Shown here piece by piece: positions 42,113 to 54,960 of a stretch of 64,000 nucleotides of DNA. This stretch comes from Glandiceps talaboti (taxonomy: Eukaryota; Hemichordata; Enteropneusta; Spengelidae). Under the pieces are notes generated by a model that did no database searches, had not been told where the DNA came from, and saw only the letters and a program-made list of their open reading frames with translations. A program made the position numbers and the translations under genes. The stretch is from positions 2,031,001 to 2,095,000 of the forward strand of contig NC_135562.1 in the NCBI RefSeq assembly GCF_964340395.1, read 5' to 3'. The first letter of the stretch is position 1; each line of letters starts with the position of its first letter.

Positions 42113-43265
42113 ACAAGAAAGATGACTTTAAGGTAGTCGTTAGGGGAAATAACCAACGAAGCATATTCAATCAAGATAATAAAGGACAGTAAAAAGAATA
42201 TTCGCCAAATGTTTTGTATTTATCCTGACTACTTTGCGACACTTGGACAAATCTTCACACTCACTCACTCTTACTAAGTATCTATATATCTTAGTAGTTG
42301 GGTATAACACTACAATAACAGCTGAATTTCAAATGAAACAAACATTCTTTCGTGAGGAGAATAACTGCATGTAAAATTGAAAAAGTGAAATTACACGATA
42401 AAAATGTTCACATCTGGTCTACATTCGCCTAGGATTGTGCACGAGTCACGTAACGCCTATGAAATGGTAGATTTAGACTTTTACACCATATGATAAGGTA
42501 ATGCTATATCTATGAATAGAAAGGTTTGAATGGAAAATACTGTTTTGTTCGTGCAGTATCTGTGACTGTCCTTAGAGACATATGATATAGTTCTCGTGAA
42601 TGTGTTAAACTGAAGGCTAACAAAGGATAGCAGTCGCTATAAACTAAAAGATGAAGGAGAATGAACATGTTTGTCGTCAAATGGAGATGTTTGTCAATCA
42701 CACAATCCACTATACCCGCTAAGCCCTGGAACTGATATGGTTACCAGGATGGGAGCTAGACTGAGTTTCTTTTTTCACGTTAGAAGGTGTAGTAGGACAG
42801 CCTGAAACTGTTATCTGTAGCACTGCAATTAGAAAGAACGGCGCACTAGCATGGCCCTTGGGTACATTGTTTTTACCTGATTCCTTAGGTAACGTTAGTT
42901 TTCTTTTGTAATGTTAGACTGACTGGCTGCTAAAAACAGAAGAAATACGTCGTATCTCGCCAGAGGAAATTATATCGTCAATTTGTCGTCCAATTTCCAG
43001 ATCATTTTTTGTGAATTATCGATAATGTCTGTGTTTGTAATTTTCGATTCTAGATTTACAGGAAATGACGTATATGGAAAGTAGTTTGAACGATTTTCCA
43101 TATTCACTTTCCTGCGTTTTTCCTTCCTGACATAAATCAATATAAATACGTGATAATTGTACCAAATGACCACAGATTAGTCAGTGCCAATCTATGTAGT
43201 CCTTACTATGATTGTTGACAAACTGAGTAAATAATTCGTGGAAAGATAGTGTATAGGGGCTACTT

Positions 43266-43287
43266 TGACGTCATAGGTCAAAGGTCT
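43266..43287 (+). promoter_or_regulatory. CRE plus DR1 motif cluster
   Basis: A palindromic CRE, TGACGTCA (43266-43273), is followed at once by AGGTCA-A-AGGTCT (43275-43287), a direct repeat with one-base spacing as bound by RXR/HNF4-type receptors. No promoter is recognisable next to it, so function is only suggested. Confidence 0.3.
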
Positions 43288-46200
43288 GAAAATTGTGAGA
43301 TAAGCATCTAGCAGTCTAATTATATGTCTTATCATACATGTCATAACAAATAGACTGAAATTGGTGATGCCAACACCTAACACGAAATAGGGAAGGTCAG
43401 TCAATTATACAATATTTACTCCAATCGACAAGACCTTTAACGTTTGAATTGAAAACAAAATTGCCTTCCTATGTCACGTCACCCAAACTATAACAACTTG
43501 ACGATATCTACTTCCCATCTCTATAAATAGTATGGATGATGACGTAGGAAACATATGATGTATATTATAATTAATGCAATATTATATTAGTATTGAGTAT
43601 AGCATATGTCTATATAAAACAGGTGATATACTATGGCACAATTTATATATATAAATAAAAACTTTATACAGTATGGGCAGCAATTCGAAATAGAATTTCT
43701 AAAACATTAATCATTTTCAACGATAAGACTCAGATTTTCTGGTAAAGATGTTTCTAGCATTTGATTTATTTATCTCTATTTGTATTGTCAGTGAGTGTCC
43801 ATGATTCATAATATATACTTAAAGGGAAATCTATGTGCTTCAACAATATTCTTTTAAGAATTGGTCAACAGGTTTCACAAATTCCGCATCTGATTTAGAT
43901 TTTTTGTGTGGTGTTTTATTTATTAAACTTTCGCAATTTGTCATGTTGTTTTCATACATAGCGGAAGAAGACAATCGAGCTTTATTGATATCTCGTTCAA
44001 GTAAATCTGTCGTTTGAGCATACCGGTGATGGAATTTGTACTGCATTAATCTTGATAAAGAATATTATTTCTCTACTTGGATTGTAACATTTCATTATAA
44101 ATGTATATATATCTTAAAGCTGGCTGATTATTTATCGTTATTTGTCTTCAATATTACAACAAAACTTGGTACTAAGAATCATTGACAAACCGACAGTCAG
44201 AAAACAAGTTTATAAATAACGATATTTTATATTTTATTCCATAGATCAAGCATATTAATTCGATATATACAGTTTATATTGATAACATTAGTTTGCATCA
44301 TTCATTTGTAATATCGATTTGTTTTCTTTAAATCATTAAGTGTATAATCTCGGTGTATAAATCTGCTGTGATATATATATCATTATTTATAGATAAAAGT
44401 GCGCCGAGATAACTTCGTTTGTAGACACGGAATACCCAACATTCATCAATATGAATATCTTACAAAAATGTATACGAGGAAGATAAGATTGAAGTGTATA
44501 TGCCTGGAAACCTACAAAAGCCAAACTCACATTATTTTCATACAACTGTAATACAATACAATACAGGCAGGGAAGAATCAGAAGAAACAATTAAGAACTG
44601 TAACAAATCAAAGAAAGCATTTAAATCTGGCTATCACTACCTTGACCTTAGATCATTGATGTGTTGATATCTCTACATGTAAGTAAACCAACTGGCCTGT
44701 TTTTATATAGTACACCTTCGTGATAGTTGCATACTACATACTATGGATCATAGTCACGTTGCAACTTTCCCAAGTTTCTCAACTCAAATGAAGATTTTAG
44801 ATAAAAACCAAGACGCTCGACATAAAGATAAATTATGCTCTTGAATTGATACGAGTATATGGAAGCACCAATCCAATATATATTTAAACTTCTTGTTTGT
44901 TAAGAAGTGCTTGAAGTTAAACTAACGGCCATTAAATGTTTTGATAATTACCAATGTGAAGGAGGTGTGATATATTTTATCGCGTTTTAAATTAAAGCCT
45001 CTAAATATTAATTTAAAACGTTATTAATATCATAACAATTAATTTTTATTCCCTGCCTTGATGAAAGGCTTCATCTTTACCAACTACCTGAATCATATAA
45101 TATTAATTGTTACTTTCTCTACATCATGTATACCCAGGGAAGGAGGCTTGGCGTCACAAGTAAAATGAATGCCAAAACAATCGTAGAGTCTTTGGACTTG
45201 TGTATTTCGTAAACAGAATTCTGGTTATCGTCTTTCATCGCTCGTCATGTGCAAAATAGTTTAAAAATCGTGAAATAGTTTTGCTCAATAAAACGTTGAA
45301 TACACCGACGATAAATGTTAATCACTATTAAAATACCACATGGTCCGAATTATATCAAACACATTCCAGTTTATCGATGGGAATAACTTTATATATATGT
45401 TAGCACGGTCCATTACATAAACATTAAAACCAACATATAGATATACGCGTTGTCTGTATTGATAAAAACGGGGTAAAAATAACCATGTTCACACTATGTG
45501 AAAGAAATATTATGTTTTTCTATAATGAAGATTTGTTGTGTTCGAATGAGGTCACTGAACTACGGCCCATTTCCTGTTAGCGTTCACTGGCTCAGTTTGA
45601 TACAGACAATAACACATTGAACATGCTACACTTTGGCGCCCGCGTGTCTACTTCTAGTTGTAGTACACTGAAATGGTTTTCTTAATTTAGATAACATTTA
45701 GCAAGAAATTGCACTCCTGCTATCTGAAAGTGTAGAATATGCAGTTTCGTATTGGTTCTGCGAGGGTATATCAAGCAGCACCAATGAACACTAACATGAA
45801 ATGAGTTGTATGTCCTCTTGTTATTTGCGGTCTCATGCGTTAGGGAATGAAAGAGAATGCAACATGACACTAACTCGTTACACTGTATCCAGTGTGTCAG
45901 TTTAGATATATCAGCTGCTACCTAATTTTCTATCATTGACAATTCTAGTCTTGTAATTCGCTTCCACGTTGCCATGGGTTACTCATATGCAAATGTATGC
46001 TAAGTGAATCAGACCAATATAGAGGAAGAGTTTGAACCTTACTTCAAATAGTGCGCACATTTCTTACCCAAAACAAATGGAAAATAAAGTTACGTAATTG
46101 ATTGAATTATGAGTAGATGTGAAATACACACTTGGTGGCCTTAATTGGCTTAATACATAGGATCCTATTGGATATGAAGTAATTTTATATTGCCATGGAT

Positions 46201-46370
46201 GACGTCATTAGATGTATTTGTTTAAGGGTATCCATTCTTATTTATGAATCCATTAGCTATTAGGGTGGAGTGCGTCAAGGGCCAAATCACCCTGAAAATC
46301 CACATTATTCAAATATATAGAAACGTGTTAACGTTCCTTGACTTATCGAAATAATGGAAGAAACTTTGAT

Positions 46371-46960
46371 GTTAACTAAACATAAAATGACATGACCAAA
46401 TCTAAAATACTTTAACAACTATGTCACAGAAATGTTAACTAAACATAAAATGACATGAACAAATCTAAAATTCTTTAACAACTATGTCACAGAAATGTTA
46501 ACTAAACATAACAATGACATGAACAAATCTAAAATTCTTTAACAACTATGTCACAGAAATGTTAACTAAACATAAAATGACATGAACAAATCTAAAATTC
46601 TTTAATAACTATGTCACAGAAATGTTAACTAAACATAAAATGACATGACCAAATCTAAAATTCTTTAATAACTATGTCACAGAAATGTTAACTAAACATA
46701 ACAATGACATGAACAAATCTAAAATTCTTTAACAACTATGTCACAGAAATGTTAACTAAACATAACAATGACATGAACAAATCTAAAATTCTTTAACAAC
46801 TATGTCACAGAAATGTTAACTAAACATAAAATGACATGACCAAATCTAAAATACTTTAATAACTATGTTACAGAAATGTTAACTAAACATAAAATGACAT
46901 GACCAAATCCAAAATACTTTAATAACTATGTCACAGAAATGTTAACTAAACATAAAAATA
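46371..46960. repeat. 63-bp minisatellite, 9 copies
   Basis: The unit starts GTTAACTAAACATAAAATGA and ends ACTATGTCACAGAAAT. Starts at 46371, 46434, 46497 and so on, with a one-base insertion (AACAATG) in three copies. Variants ATTC/ATAC and AACAAC/AATAAC alternate along the array, suggesting higher-order copying. The last partial copy decays after 46950. Confidence 0.97.
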
Positions 46961-47911
46961 TATTGAGCAAATTTAAAGTTCTTTTGTAAGTAACTGTGAT
47001 ATCAGATTGGGGATAAATAAGTTGAAATGTAAATACTACGATAAGCGTTGCTATAGAAACTATCAATATATAGTATTTCCTTAATCTTGTGCTTAAAAGA
47101 TGTTATTAATATTACTGTACATGTCTTCATTATTGCGTTGGAATCTCTCATGTAATAAATTCAAATCGAAGTTACATTCATGGTTTCAAGAAAATGTTTT
47201 GTGCTTAAGACTTATTTAGGTTTTACCGAACACTAATAGATGATGACGTCATTAATGTTTTCAGAAAATACACAAAAAAACATCAAAAGTAGTATATGAA
47301 GAGGGACAAGACTAATGCAGCCATACTTTAGATATGTTTTGACACATTCCATTTCAAATACATAGCATACACACTTGTACTACCACTACCTAGAGAATGC
47401 AGAACAGCTGAAATAACTTGTATATTTTCTCAGGAAATCAAAGCTAATATTGACAAAAGACAATCCAAAGGGTATCTTGGCTCGGTATCTGTGTCTTTAA
47501 AAGTAGGGTGAAGTGTTACTTAGTTATAAATATTTATTAATCGATAACAACATTGATGCTGGCTTAGTTTGCTATTTTAGTCACAATTGACATTTCATAT
47601 AATTTGTAGAAGAATTACTACACAATAGTGAAAGTTCAACTCATTAATATTTTACACCTGTGGTGATACACATTTCGGATACAGTACGTGTATATAGTGA
47701 TGGAAAGAGTATCACCGTCTACTAACTTATTTTAATATAATGCGTGTAATGACGATACACTTAAGGCAGATACGTTTATGATACTATCTGTATTCTGGAC
47801 CATGATCATTTTTCAACTCTTTTAAACCACAATTATATATCAATTATACATTTAATCTATCAAGTATAACCCGATTAAAGCACTCGTGTAGGCAATGTTT
47901 AATGAAAGTTA
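46961..47911. other. Non-coding DNA, no gene recognised
   Basis: Only a TGACGTCA palindrome at 47244-47251 stands out. Confidence 0.5.
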
Positions 47912-47944
47912 GACAGGCAGACAGACAGAGAGAGACAGAGAGAC

Positions 47945-48023
<79 letters not shown>

Positions 48024-48118
48024 TGGGCGGGCAGTCAGTCTGTCTGTCTGTCTGTCAGTCAGTCAGTCAGTCAGTCAGTCAGTCAGTCAGTCAGTCAGTC
48101 AGTCAGTCAGACAGACAC
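47912..48118. repeat. Compound microsatellite (GACA)n-(TGTC)n-(AGTC)n
   Basis: A (GACA)n block to about 48022, a GC-rich bridge, then (TCTG)4 and (TCAG)n. The GACA block and the CTGT block are complementary and could fold back. Confidence 0.95.
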
Positions 48119-48900
48119 AGATAGACAGAAAAGAGAGAAGAGAAAACACGAACATTTGAAAAATGTCCGTGAACAACATAATACGTGGTTTGAGTGACAA
48201 CTCTCACCTTATATATCACTTTAGGCAAGAACATTATTATATTAACTTAATTTGTTAGTATATTAAATTGTAAATGTTATAATGTACATGTAACACTTCA
48301 GGCACATACAAGGTCAATGGAGAGCGGTTTATAACTTCTCTATATTGTAACCCTTTGTCGGCCTGGCATATATTTTTTTCAAAAATAATTACGCGCGGTT
48401 AGTATCAAAACGTCAGTTATGTGACAACATGCATAGCTTTTCTTTTAGTGCAAGGGTCACTTTACACGATTTATGTACGATAATTTAACATTTAGTTTAC
48501 GGTCTGCATATTTTATGCTAATAGAGCATATTTATGTATATCATAGTCTATTAATAATGAGTTATTTAGCAATGCTTCCAATACCAGTTGAAATAAGCGA
48601 TCAATTCTGTATGTAATATTCATCTCGATTAGCATTACATTGTTTTGTTGAAACCAAATACAATAGTGATTAAATATTGGATCGTATAACACGTCACTAA
48701 ACACATCCAGGAACGTTTGTGAAGTCGGCCCCCAGAGGGAGGGAACTTGCATGTTTAATAAGCTAATTCGATAGCATCGTCATGTGAAGTTGATTAATAA
48801 AATGTGTATTGTTTGTTGAAATGAATTTATGATGCTATCAAAACATTAATTTTCTGAAGTAGTTTGAAGGTATTGTAACAGTTCTTGTTTATCTTTACAA
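48119..48900. other. Non-coding DNA upstream of promoter candidate
   Basis: Nothing recognisable; AT-rich. Confidence 0.5.
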
Positions 48901-48920
48901 ACCATTTTGTTATTAGGTGA

Positions 48921-48950
48921 TCACGTGACGTTACCAATCGCCATATAAAC
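48921..48950 (+). promoter_or_regulatory. Candidate core promoter: E-box, CCAAT, TATA
   Basis: In order on the plus strand: TCACGTGA (48921-48928, palindromic E-box of the USF/MITF/TFEB type), CCAAT (48934-48938), and CATATAAAC (48942-48950) as a TATA-like box. Transcription would start about 30 bp further on, near 48972-48985. The spacing is tight but the order is that of an animal TATA promoter, and a splice donor follows at 49014. Confidence 0.45.
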
Positions 48951-48972
48951 TGATACTTCGCGTGGGTACCAC

Positions 48973-49013
48973 CAGATACATACTCCACTGTCTTTGACGT
49001 GCTGTTCGTTTAG
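48973..49013 (+). other. Candidate short non-coding first exon
   Basis: Sequence between the expected start site and a strong splice donor, TTTAG|GTAAGT (GTAAGT at 49014-49019). It contains no ATG, so it would be a 5' UTR exon. No downstream coding exon could be identified with confidence in this window. Confidence 0.35.
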
Positions 49014-49019
49014 GTAAGT

Positions 49020-50033
49020 GTTATCTTATCATGTTATTTATTGCATGTAGTTAAGATACTGACCAGAGATAGTCTAGTTTTGTCACTATTATACATAGAG
49101 TATAACCATGTTTGGGTTTGCAATCTAAAATGAATAAATATATTTAAAGAGATTATGTCATTAAAAAGCATAGAATTGATGAATGTGACTTGATTTTGAC
49201 TTCATGAAATATTGAGACAAATTTACCTTGACCCTAAGGTTCCTTTTACTATTGAGGTATTGACATAAAATCGTGAATCCATCGATAGTTTTCCAGTCAT
49301 TGTTGGTAAAAGACCGATATATACGAATGACCGGCTGTTTTATCACGCTCGCCACAGAAACTATTCTGCTAAGCTCATTGGGATATATTATAGCTGTTGC
49401 ATAGTTTGATTTACTGAATACGGCTTCCATTCACTATTTTGAGTCGGAAAAGCACGCAGATGGTATGTATTCCACACGCCATAAAGAACTACCCTCATGT
49501 ATGGTAAAATGGTTTTCGTATAGTCTGCTAACCATTTACCACTAGACACCCAAACCGTAAGTCTTAAACCAATGGGTTGTGTAAGTCTGTTTAAATGTAG
49601 TTCGTACGTATAAGATCCGTCTAGATATAATCAGCAGTGAGCCTCAATTGGTTTACTTGAAATTAAAGATACAACTATCGAAGGTGAATTAAGAGAAACC
49701 TGTTTATTTTTGCCTGGCATACAAATAGAGTGTCTAGTCGATAAATTATACACATATTACGGAGAATGAATACAAGGTTTTCTAGCTTAATTATCGTCCA
49801 ATACCCAGACGGGGAATGAATATAATATTTATCACTTTAATACTTTAATATGAAGTGTATCTGTGTCGATTTAGTAGTAACTTAATAGTCTGTACATTAC
49901 CATATACATCATTGTGATAAAGATTGTCATATCAGAGGCATCGACATACAGACAGAATATAAAGACAGCCAAATACAGAAAGTGAAGCCTATACAATTGA
50001 TACAAACCACAATGTCACATTGTTTGTATCTGT
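49020..50033. other. Putative intron/intergenic DNA
   Basis: Apart from the minus-strand open frame below, no recognisable content. Confidence 0.4.
49161..49430 (-). CDS. Possible coding remnant, unrecognised
   Basis: A minus-strand ATG frame of 89 codons. The central part, NELSRIVSVASVIKQPVIRIY, looks protein-like: an amphipathic helix followed by a beta strand. It is loosely reminiscent of the E-L-x-x-(L/I)-A-x-x-(L/I)-x-R-P-(I/V)-x-(V/I)-Y pattern of OTU/vertnin-like domains, but I cannot claim membership. AAG|GTAAAT near 49228 on the minus strand could be a splice donor, implying an exon ending …RNLRVK. It may equally be chance or a decayed transposon gene. Confidence 0.15.
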   Translation of the reverse strand: MEAVFSKSNYATAIIYPNELSRIVSVASVIKQPVIRIYRSFTNNDWKTIDGFTILCQYLNSKRNLRVKVNLSQYFMKSKSSHIHQFYAF

Positions 50034-50148
50034 TTGTTTGTTTGTGTGTGTGTGTGTTTGTTTGTGTTTGTTTGTTTGTTTGTTTGTTTTTGTTTTTGAG
50101 TGAGTGAGTGAGTGTGTGTGTGTGTGTGTATTTGTGTTTGTTGTAGTC
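50034..50148. repeat. Compound microsatellite (GTTT)n-(GT)n-(GAGT)n
   Basis: Interleaved GTTT, GT and GAGT blocks. Confidence 0.93.
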
Positions 50149-50220
50149 TCGCCATGTCGTCCATATAGATCAACATGGGGGTCACGACTGCACCCCAACC
50201 TTCCCATTCCTTCCCTCCTC

Positions 50221-50256
50221 TCACCACCACCACCACCACCACCACCCCCACCACCA
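50221..50256. repeat. (CAC)n trinucleotide repeat
   Basis: About eleven CAC units in a C-rich stretch. Frames through it give only Val or Gly runs. Confidence 0.93.
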
Positions 50257-50725
50257 TCTTAAGTTGTAATTAGTTTAAATGAAAATGATGTTTTTAAAAT
50301 AATTAACTTGCGCTTGAATGCGCTTGCACAATTATTCAAGAGAATTGTGATTAAAGAGTTTATCCGAATTGTTACAGACTGGCATATCAACTCGATTCAA
50401 GTCATGTACAGCATTGGCAGATTATTAGAATATTTCGCAAACATTCTCTGAAATAGATTTTATATCGGCTCAAATGGTGTCTACATAATGTAACCATCTT
50501 TAAAAATTCACTAACTGTTGCTGTGTAAAACTGACATTTACTCCAGACTATATACTATACTCCTGTATCATATCAAAGTATAGGATGTCGTTGGGTCAGA
50601 CCTTCATTGAACAAACGTTGTCACGAATCACTTATATCAAACTATATGCTTTGAGAATTTCTGTACAATAGGTCTGATTCAATCCTGCATTAATCTATTC
50701 GAAGGTGAATGAAATACTACATATA
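50257..50725. other. Non-coding DNA
   Basis: Nothing recognisable. Confidence 0.5.
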
Positions 50726-50923
50726 TGTGAGTGAGTGAGTGAGTGAGTGAGTGAGTGAGTGAGTGAGTGAGTGAGTGAATGAGTGGGTGGGTGGGTGAGT
50801 GAGTGAGTGAGTGAGTGAGTGAGTGAGTGAGTGAGTGAGTGAGTGAGTGAGTGAGTGTGTGTGTGTGTATGTATGTATGTATGTATGTATGTATGTATGT
50901 ATGTATGTATGTATGTATGTATG
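50726..50923. repeat. Compound microsatellite (GAGT)n-(GT)n-(GTAT)n
   Basis: (GTGA)n with a short GGGT variant block, to about 50857, a brief GT run, then (TATG)n. The order differs from the 27.7-kb tract. Confidence 0.96.
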
Positions 50924-53644
50924 TGGGGGATATGTCGGTGGATGGATGCATAGATGCATGCAAAAATAACAACAATTACAGTTGAACAGTCGTGCTGTTA
51001 AGGAGTTACTTATAGCAAGACCCCAGTGTACTACCATTTTAAATGGCTTTCTAAAAAACTGAAAAGGAATTCAGGCTGTTCTCTATAAAATTAAAAGGAA
51101 AAGCAGTAAGGTTATTTGCCATTTGTTTTCTATCCAAATAAGACTGAAACTATTGATATATACTACATACACACAACCAGCTATGTAAATACGTTGGTCA
51201 TCTGGACTATTTTGAGAGTAAGTCAAATGATAATATTGGGCTGTTTCAACTGAAATAATGTCAAGGACATCAGTAGTGAGTGTTCGGTATAATGTTCAAA
51301 CTGAGAATAGTCTTGCACAAAATATATTGTATGTGACCAGTTGCTTTGTCATTCAAATGCCTTCAGAGCTATGTTTTCATTAATGTTCGGAGAACACTAT
51401 GTATCTCATATAGTTTATATTGTAAGCCCTGCTACTATGTCTAAACATATTACATAAATATCCTGAATGACCTCCGATAAAACGTTCACATAGCACAGTA
51501 AATTCACCTATTACTATATATCAGATAGAATTTACAACCCATTGTTTTAAACCACTTCTACCAATCGATTTATTCGTTGAGACCTACTACACTTGATGGT
51601 TAGTTTTCCCAGTTATTCAGAAATACAGTCAGACGACAATCTTGTGTTACAGTATTATTCGTTGTGACTATGGGTATCACTCATTGGAATGGCAGAGTAA
51701 CTTGACCCGCTTTTAAACATATATTGAGTGTCCCATAAAACATAAAAATTTCATTTTCATTACTGAAATGCGTTCATCTTTTCTACTAATTTATAACGGT
51801 GTCTGTTAAAATAAGGCGTGACCATGACAACGTTAATCTAATCAGTAAATGAATTGATTAATCATGCTCTATTTACTTCGCTACTAAACTTTAAGTGTCG
51901 AGTGGCAGCTAGCGTTAGTCCAAACTACTTAGGCTGTGAGTTGTGATCTGACAATCCCAGAGTAACCGAACACTGTTTGTATCATGCTGAGATATCCTGT
52001 AACGACGTTTAACATCTAAACTGATAGTTTGGCCTCATACCACCCTTTCACTGAAAAATGTCAATCGCTGAAATACGAGTACATTTATCTGGAAATATAT
52101 TAAAACAGTGATCAGCTATGAAAATGAATACTAACTGTTGTAGCTGTAGTAGCATCTTCATAAGACACCCGTTGAGTTCAGTCTTAGAGGGTATAAGCTG
52201 TCTTTATACGTGCTATAGTGGTCATGCTTACTACATATTAAAGCTGCAACTGAAACGGTTTTTAAAAAAAAAAAAATCTTGTTAGATACAATAACTTACT
52301 CTTAGTATCGCACGCCCTAAACCGTATTACATCATCTATGAGTAAACGTATCTTTGCAGTTGTACGCACGATTTAATATAATTGATTTTTGGGTCCGCAC
52401 CCAAAAGGTAGCGCCCTCAATGGCGATCATGATATCAACCTGTTTCTGTACTGCTTATGGATAACATTGACTACATGTTAACAAGTACACTGTCTAATTA
52501 TTGGTATTTTCAGTGAATATATTGTGGTTGTCTGATCGTAAAATGCTAATACATGTAAAGTTACAACTAGTACAGTGTTAACATAGTGACAGATCCAAAA
52601 CCTAGCTTTCGCTGAAACTTTAAAATTGTCACTACACCACCTACGGGTAATATTGACCACTAATTAACAGATACACTGTCTTTTTACAAGTAATTGACCA
52701 ATATTTTGTGCATAAATCTTTGGTTATTTGATGATCAAATATCCCAGTTGCGGCTAGTGCAGGTTTAAAACGTTCCTGATGTGTTGTACTTTAATATCTA
52801 TCGAGACATAATTAACAATTGCTTGTGATTGGTCAACCTCAAACATATTATCTATGCAACATAGAAACGGCCCAATGACATCATTCGTTATAAGTAACGT
52901 GCAACCATAGTGTCACTGACTGTGAACACTAGAAGATGAAGATTTTAACATTACACGAGAATCTAGTTTTTATGTGACGATCGAGTAAACTCAGCATATC
53001 ATATGCCACTTCAATGAAACTGTGTGTGTGGTCGTGCCCATGGTGCTAAACTTTCACCAGGGATAAAATGTATAAAAATTTATACATCCTGCTCAGCTAA
53101 TTCGTGCAGGTAGTTGTCTTGCAAGATGTTTCAGATATGCTTTTTCCAGATTTAGCATGTAATAGTAAGTTAAATGGTGACAGGCTGGGGTTTAAGTGCC
53201 GTAACACAGAGTGAAATACGTATTTAGAATCTCAGTATTTAGCGCCTAACAAAATTCACATAAAATTGCAAACACATACCGAAGCTATTTTTTATTCAGA
53301 AAAATAAAACGATAGCATCGTTTATTGTAGCTTGTTTGATTGCCTTGATGATATCAGAACATATGTAAGTCGTATTTTTCATCCCTCATTTAACCGAATA
53401 ATGTTTCGGAATTTATTAGAATCCCGTGTGTGTGATATTGGAATCCAAAGTGACCCTTTTAACATGTTGTTTAACGACCCTTGTGGTATCATGCTGTTTC
53501 CGGAATCCTAATCTCTGGTGTGTCAACACGTATGTGGTAGCTAGTCAGTTATATAGTTACGATATCTATCATGACAAGTAAATATCTTCAGTATTGATTT
53601 GTGTAACTGTGATCCCGCCGTCATGTGTCTTTCCCTCTTTCTAT
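50924..53644. other. Non-coding DNA with a diverged tandem duplication
   Basis: No gene recognised. The duplication at 52463-52830 is listed separately. An A-run of 13-15 bases lies near 52264. Confidence 0.5.
52463..52830. repeat. Diverged ~185-bp tandem duplication
   Basis: ACATTGACTACATGTTAACAA...ACACTGTCT (52463-52494) recurs as ATATTGACCACTAATTAACAG...ACACTGTCT (52649-52680). Later words also pair up: TTGTGGTTGTCTGATCGTAAAAT with TTTGGTTATTTGATGATCAAAT, and AACTAGTACAG with GGCTAGTGCAG. Confidence 0.6.
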
Positions 53645-53645
53645 C

Positions 53646-53648
<3 letters not shown>

Positions 53649-53713
<65 letters not shown>
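53649..53713. repeat. (CTGT)n microsatellite
   Basis: About sixteen perfect CTGT units. Frames give Cys-Leu-Ser-Val runs only. Confidence 0.97.
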
Positions 53714-54817
53714 ACTGCTTCTCTTTATCAGTCTACACTTGATTGTATATCTTTGTCTCAGTTTCTGTGTATCTGTCTATTTCTCTCCTTGTCTGTCTGT
53801 CTGACATATATATACATATATATTATATATATGTTTGTGTGTGTGGAGGCCATCTTGATACCATATTCAGAATCCTTGGTGTTCGCAGTTCAGGCCATGG
53901 GGTCACCGATTCTTTGTGCTTGGTATTAACATTTTTATTACATTATACTGTCCCTATAGCTTAACGTACATCAATATACCTTATGTTTTTTTCTCTCTCA
54001 ATAGTAAAATAGTTAGCCATATGTGAGTTGACAGCAATGAAACATGCTGTTAACAAAGGACATACATATATGGCTGTTGTAATTAAGTTGAAGAGATGTA
54101 TGGTCTAATATGCATATGATATGGCAAAGTGAAATTTATACAGCGAACAGTATTCACCCTCATGTGTCAAACTATTTCCCTCATGTTTATCATAACTTGC
54201 TATTTATTTACACTCAGTTATGCTAAATAATATATAAACGAATATCTACAGTAATCTCAACATGTCAACTTCAATTCATAGAAGGTAATACAAACTACAT
54301 AGGAATGTTTTTTGAGCCACCCAGCTACATTCTGACATTAAATATTAATATTGTAATCACTTTATTAAAAGTTGTATGTAAATTATCTCAACAGTTTCAC
54401 CTAACGTAGAGATAATGTGCTTATTTGAAATAAAAGTTTCGACTTAAGGGATAAAAAGATTGTATGCAGGAAATTTTGTGCAAATTACTATTAATTTCTT
54501 GAGAGTACTGATCGATTAAATTTCTCCCCATGTCTTCATTTAATTTGATGACATATTTATTAATTTCTTTGTTTGACTGAAAACTGTATTATTGTCTGAC
54601 ATGTTCCATTCAGTACCTATTCCCCAGATAGTCATTTTATACATCTGCCCTCAGCGCAATACAAAAATACAGTGGTAGATTTGATGCTGTCAAGGTAACA
54701 GCCTATGTATTGACGTAGTAATGAAATGTATCTGAAGATTCTGCCTGTAACCCCCCCCCCCCCAGCATTTTCTTTACGCCCTGTGCTTTAAGGCATGTAA
54801 TTTACCATTTATTAAAG
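53714..54817. other. Non-coding DNA
   Basis: A short TA palindrome near 53806-53832 and a 13-base C run at 54751-54763; no gene recognised. Confidence 0.5.
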
Positions 54818-54960
54818 TTCTGCTGAGTTCGTATTATGAGTCAAAACGCTCAAAATTGGCATTACTTTCCCCGTTTTTACATATTACTGGCGATGGTATA
54901 ATTATTATTTCCCAATATTTTTCTTCATTCAGGGGACGAATGAAATATTGGTGAATGATA
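54818..54960. mobile_element. Dispersed foldback repeat, copy 2 (short arms)
   Basis: Matches 10933-11053 over about 115 bp. Here the foldback is shorter: CCAATATTTTTCTTCATTCA (54912-54931) against GACGAATGAAATATTGGTGAAT (54935-54956), with almost no loop. The inner part of copy 1 (loop and inner arms) is missing, so this is either an internal deletion or an ancestral short form. Confidence 0.65.

Larger units (their letters stand above)
41723..46370. other. Non-coding DNA, no gene recognised
   Basis: Holds a 15-base C run (41753-41767), a (CA)n tract and a CRE plus nuclear-receptor-like motif pair at 43266-43287 (separate entries). Short frames only. Confidence 0.5.
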
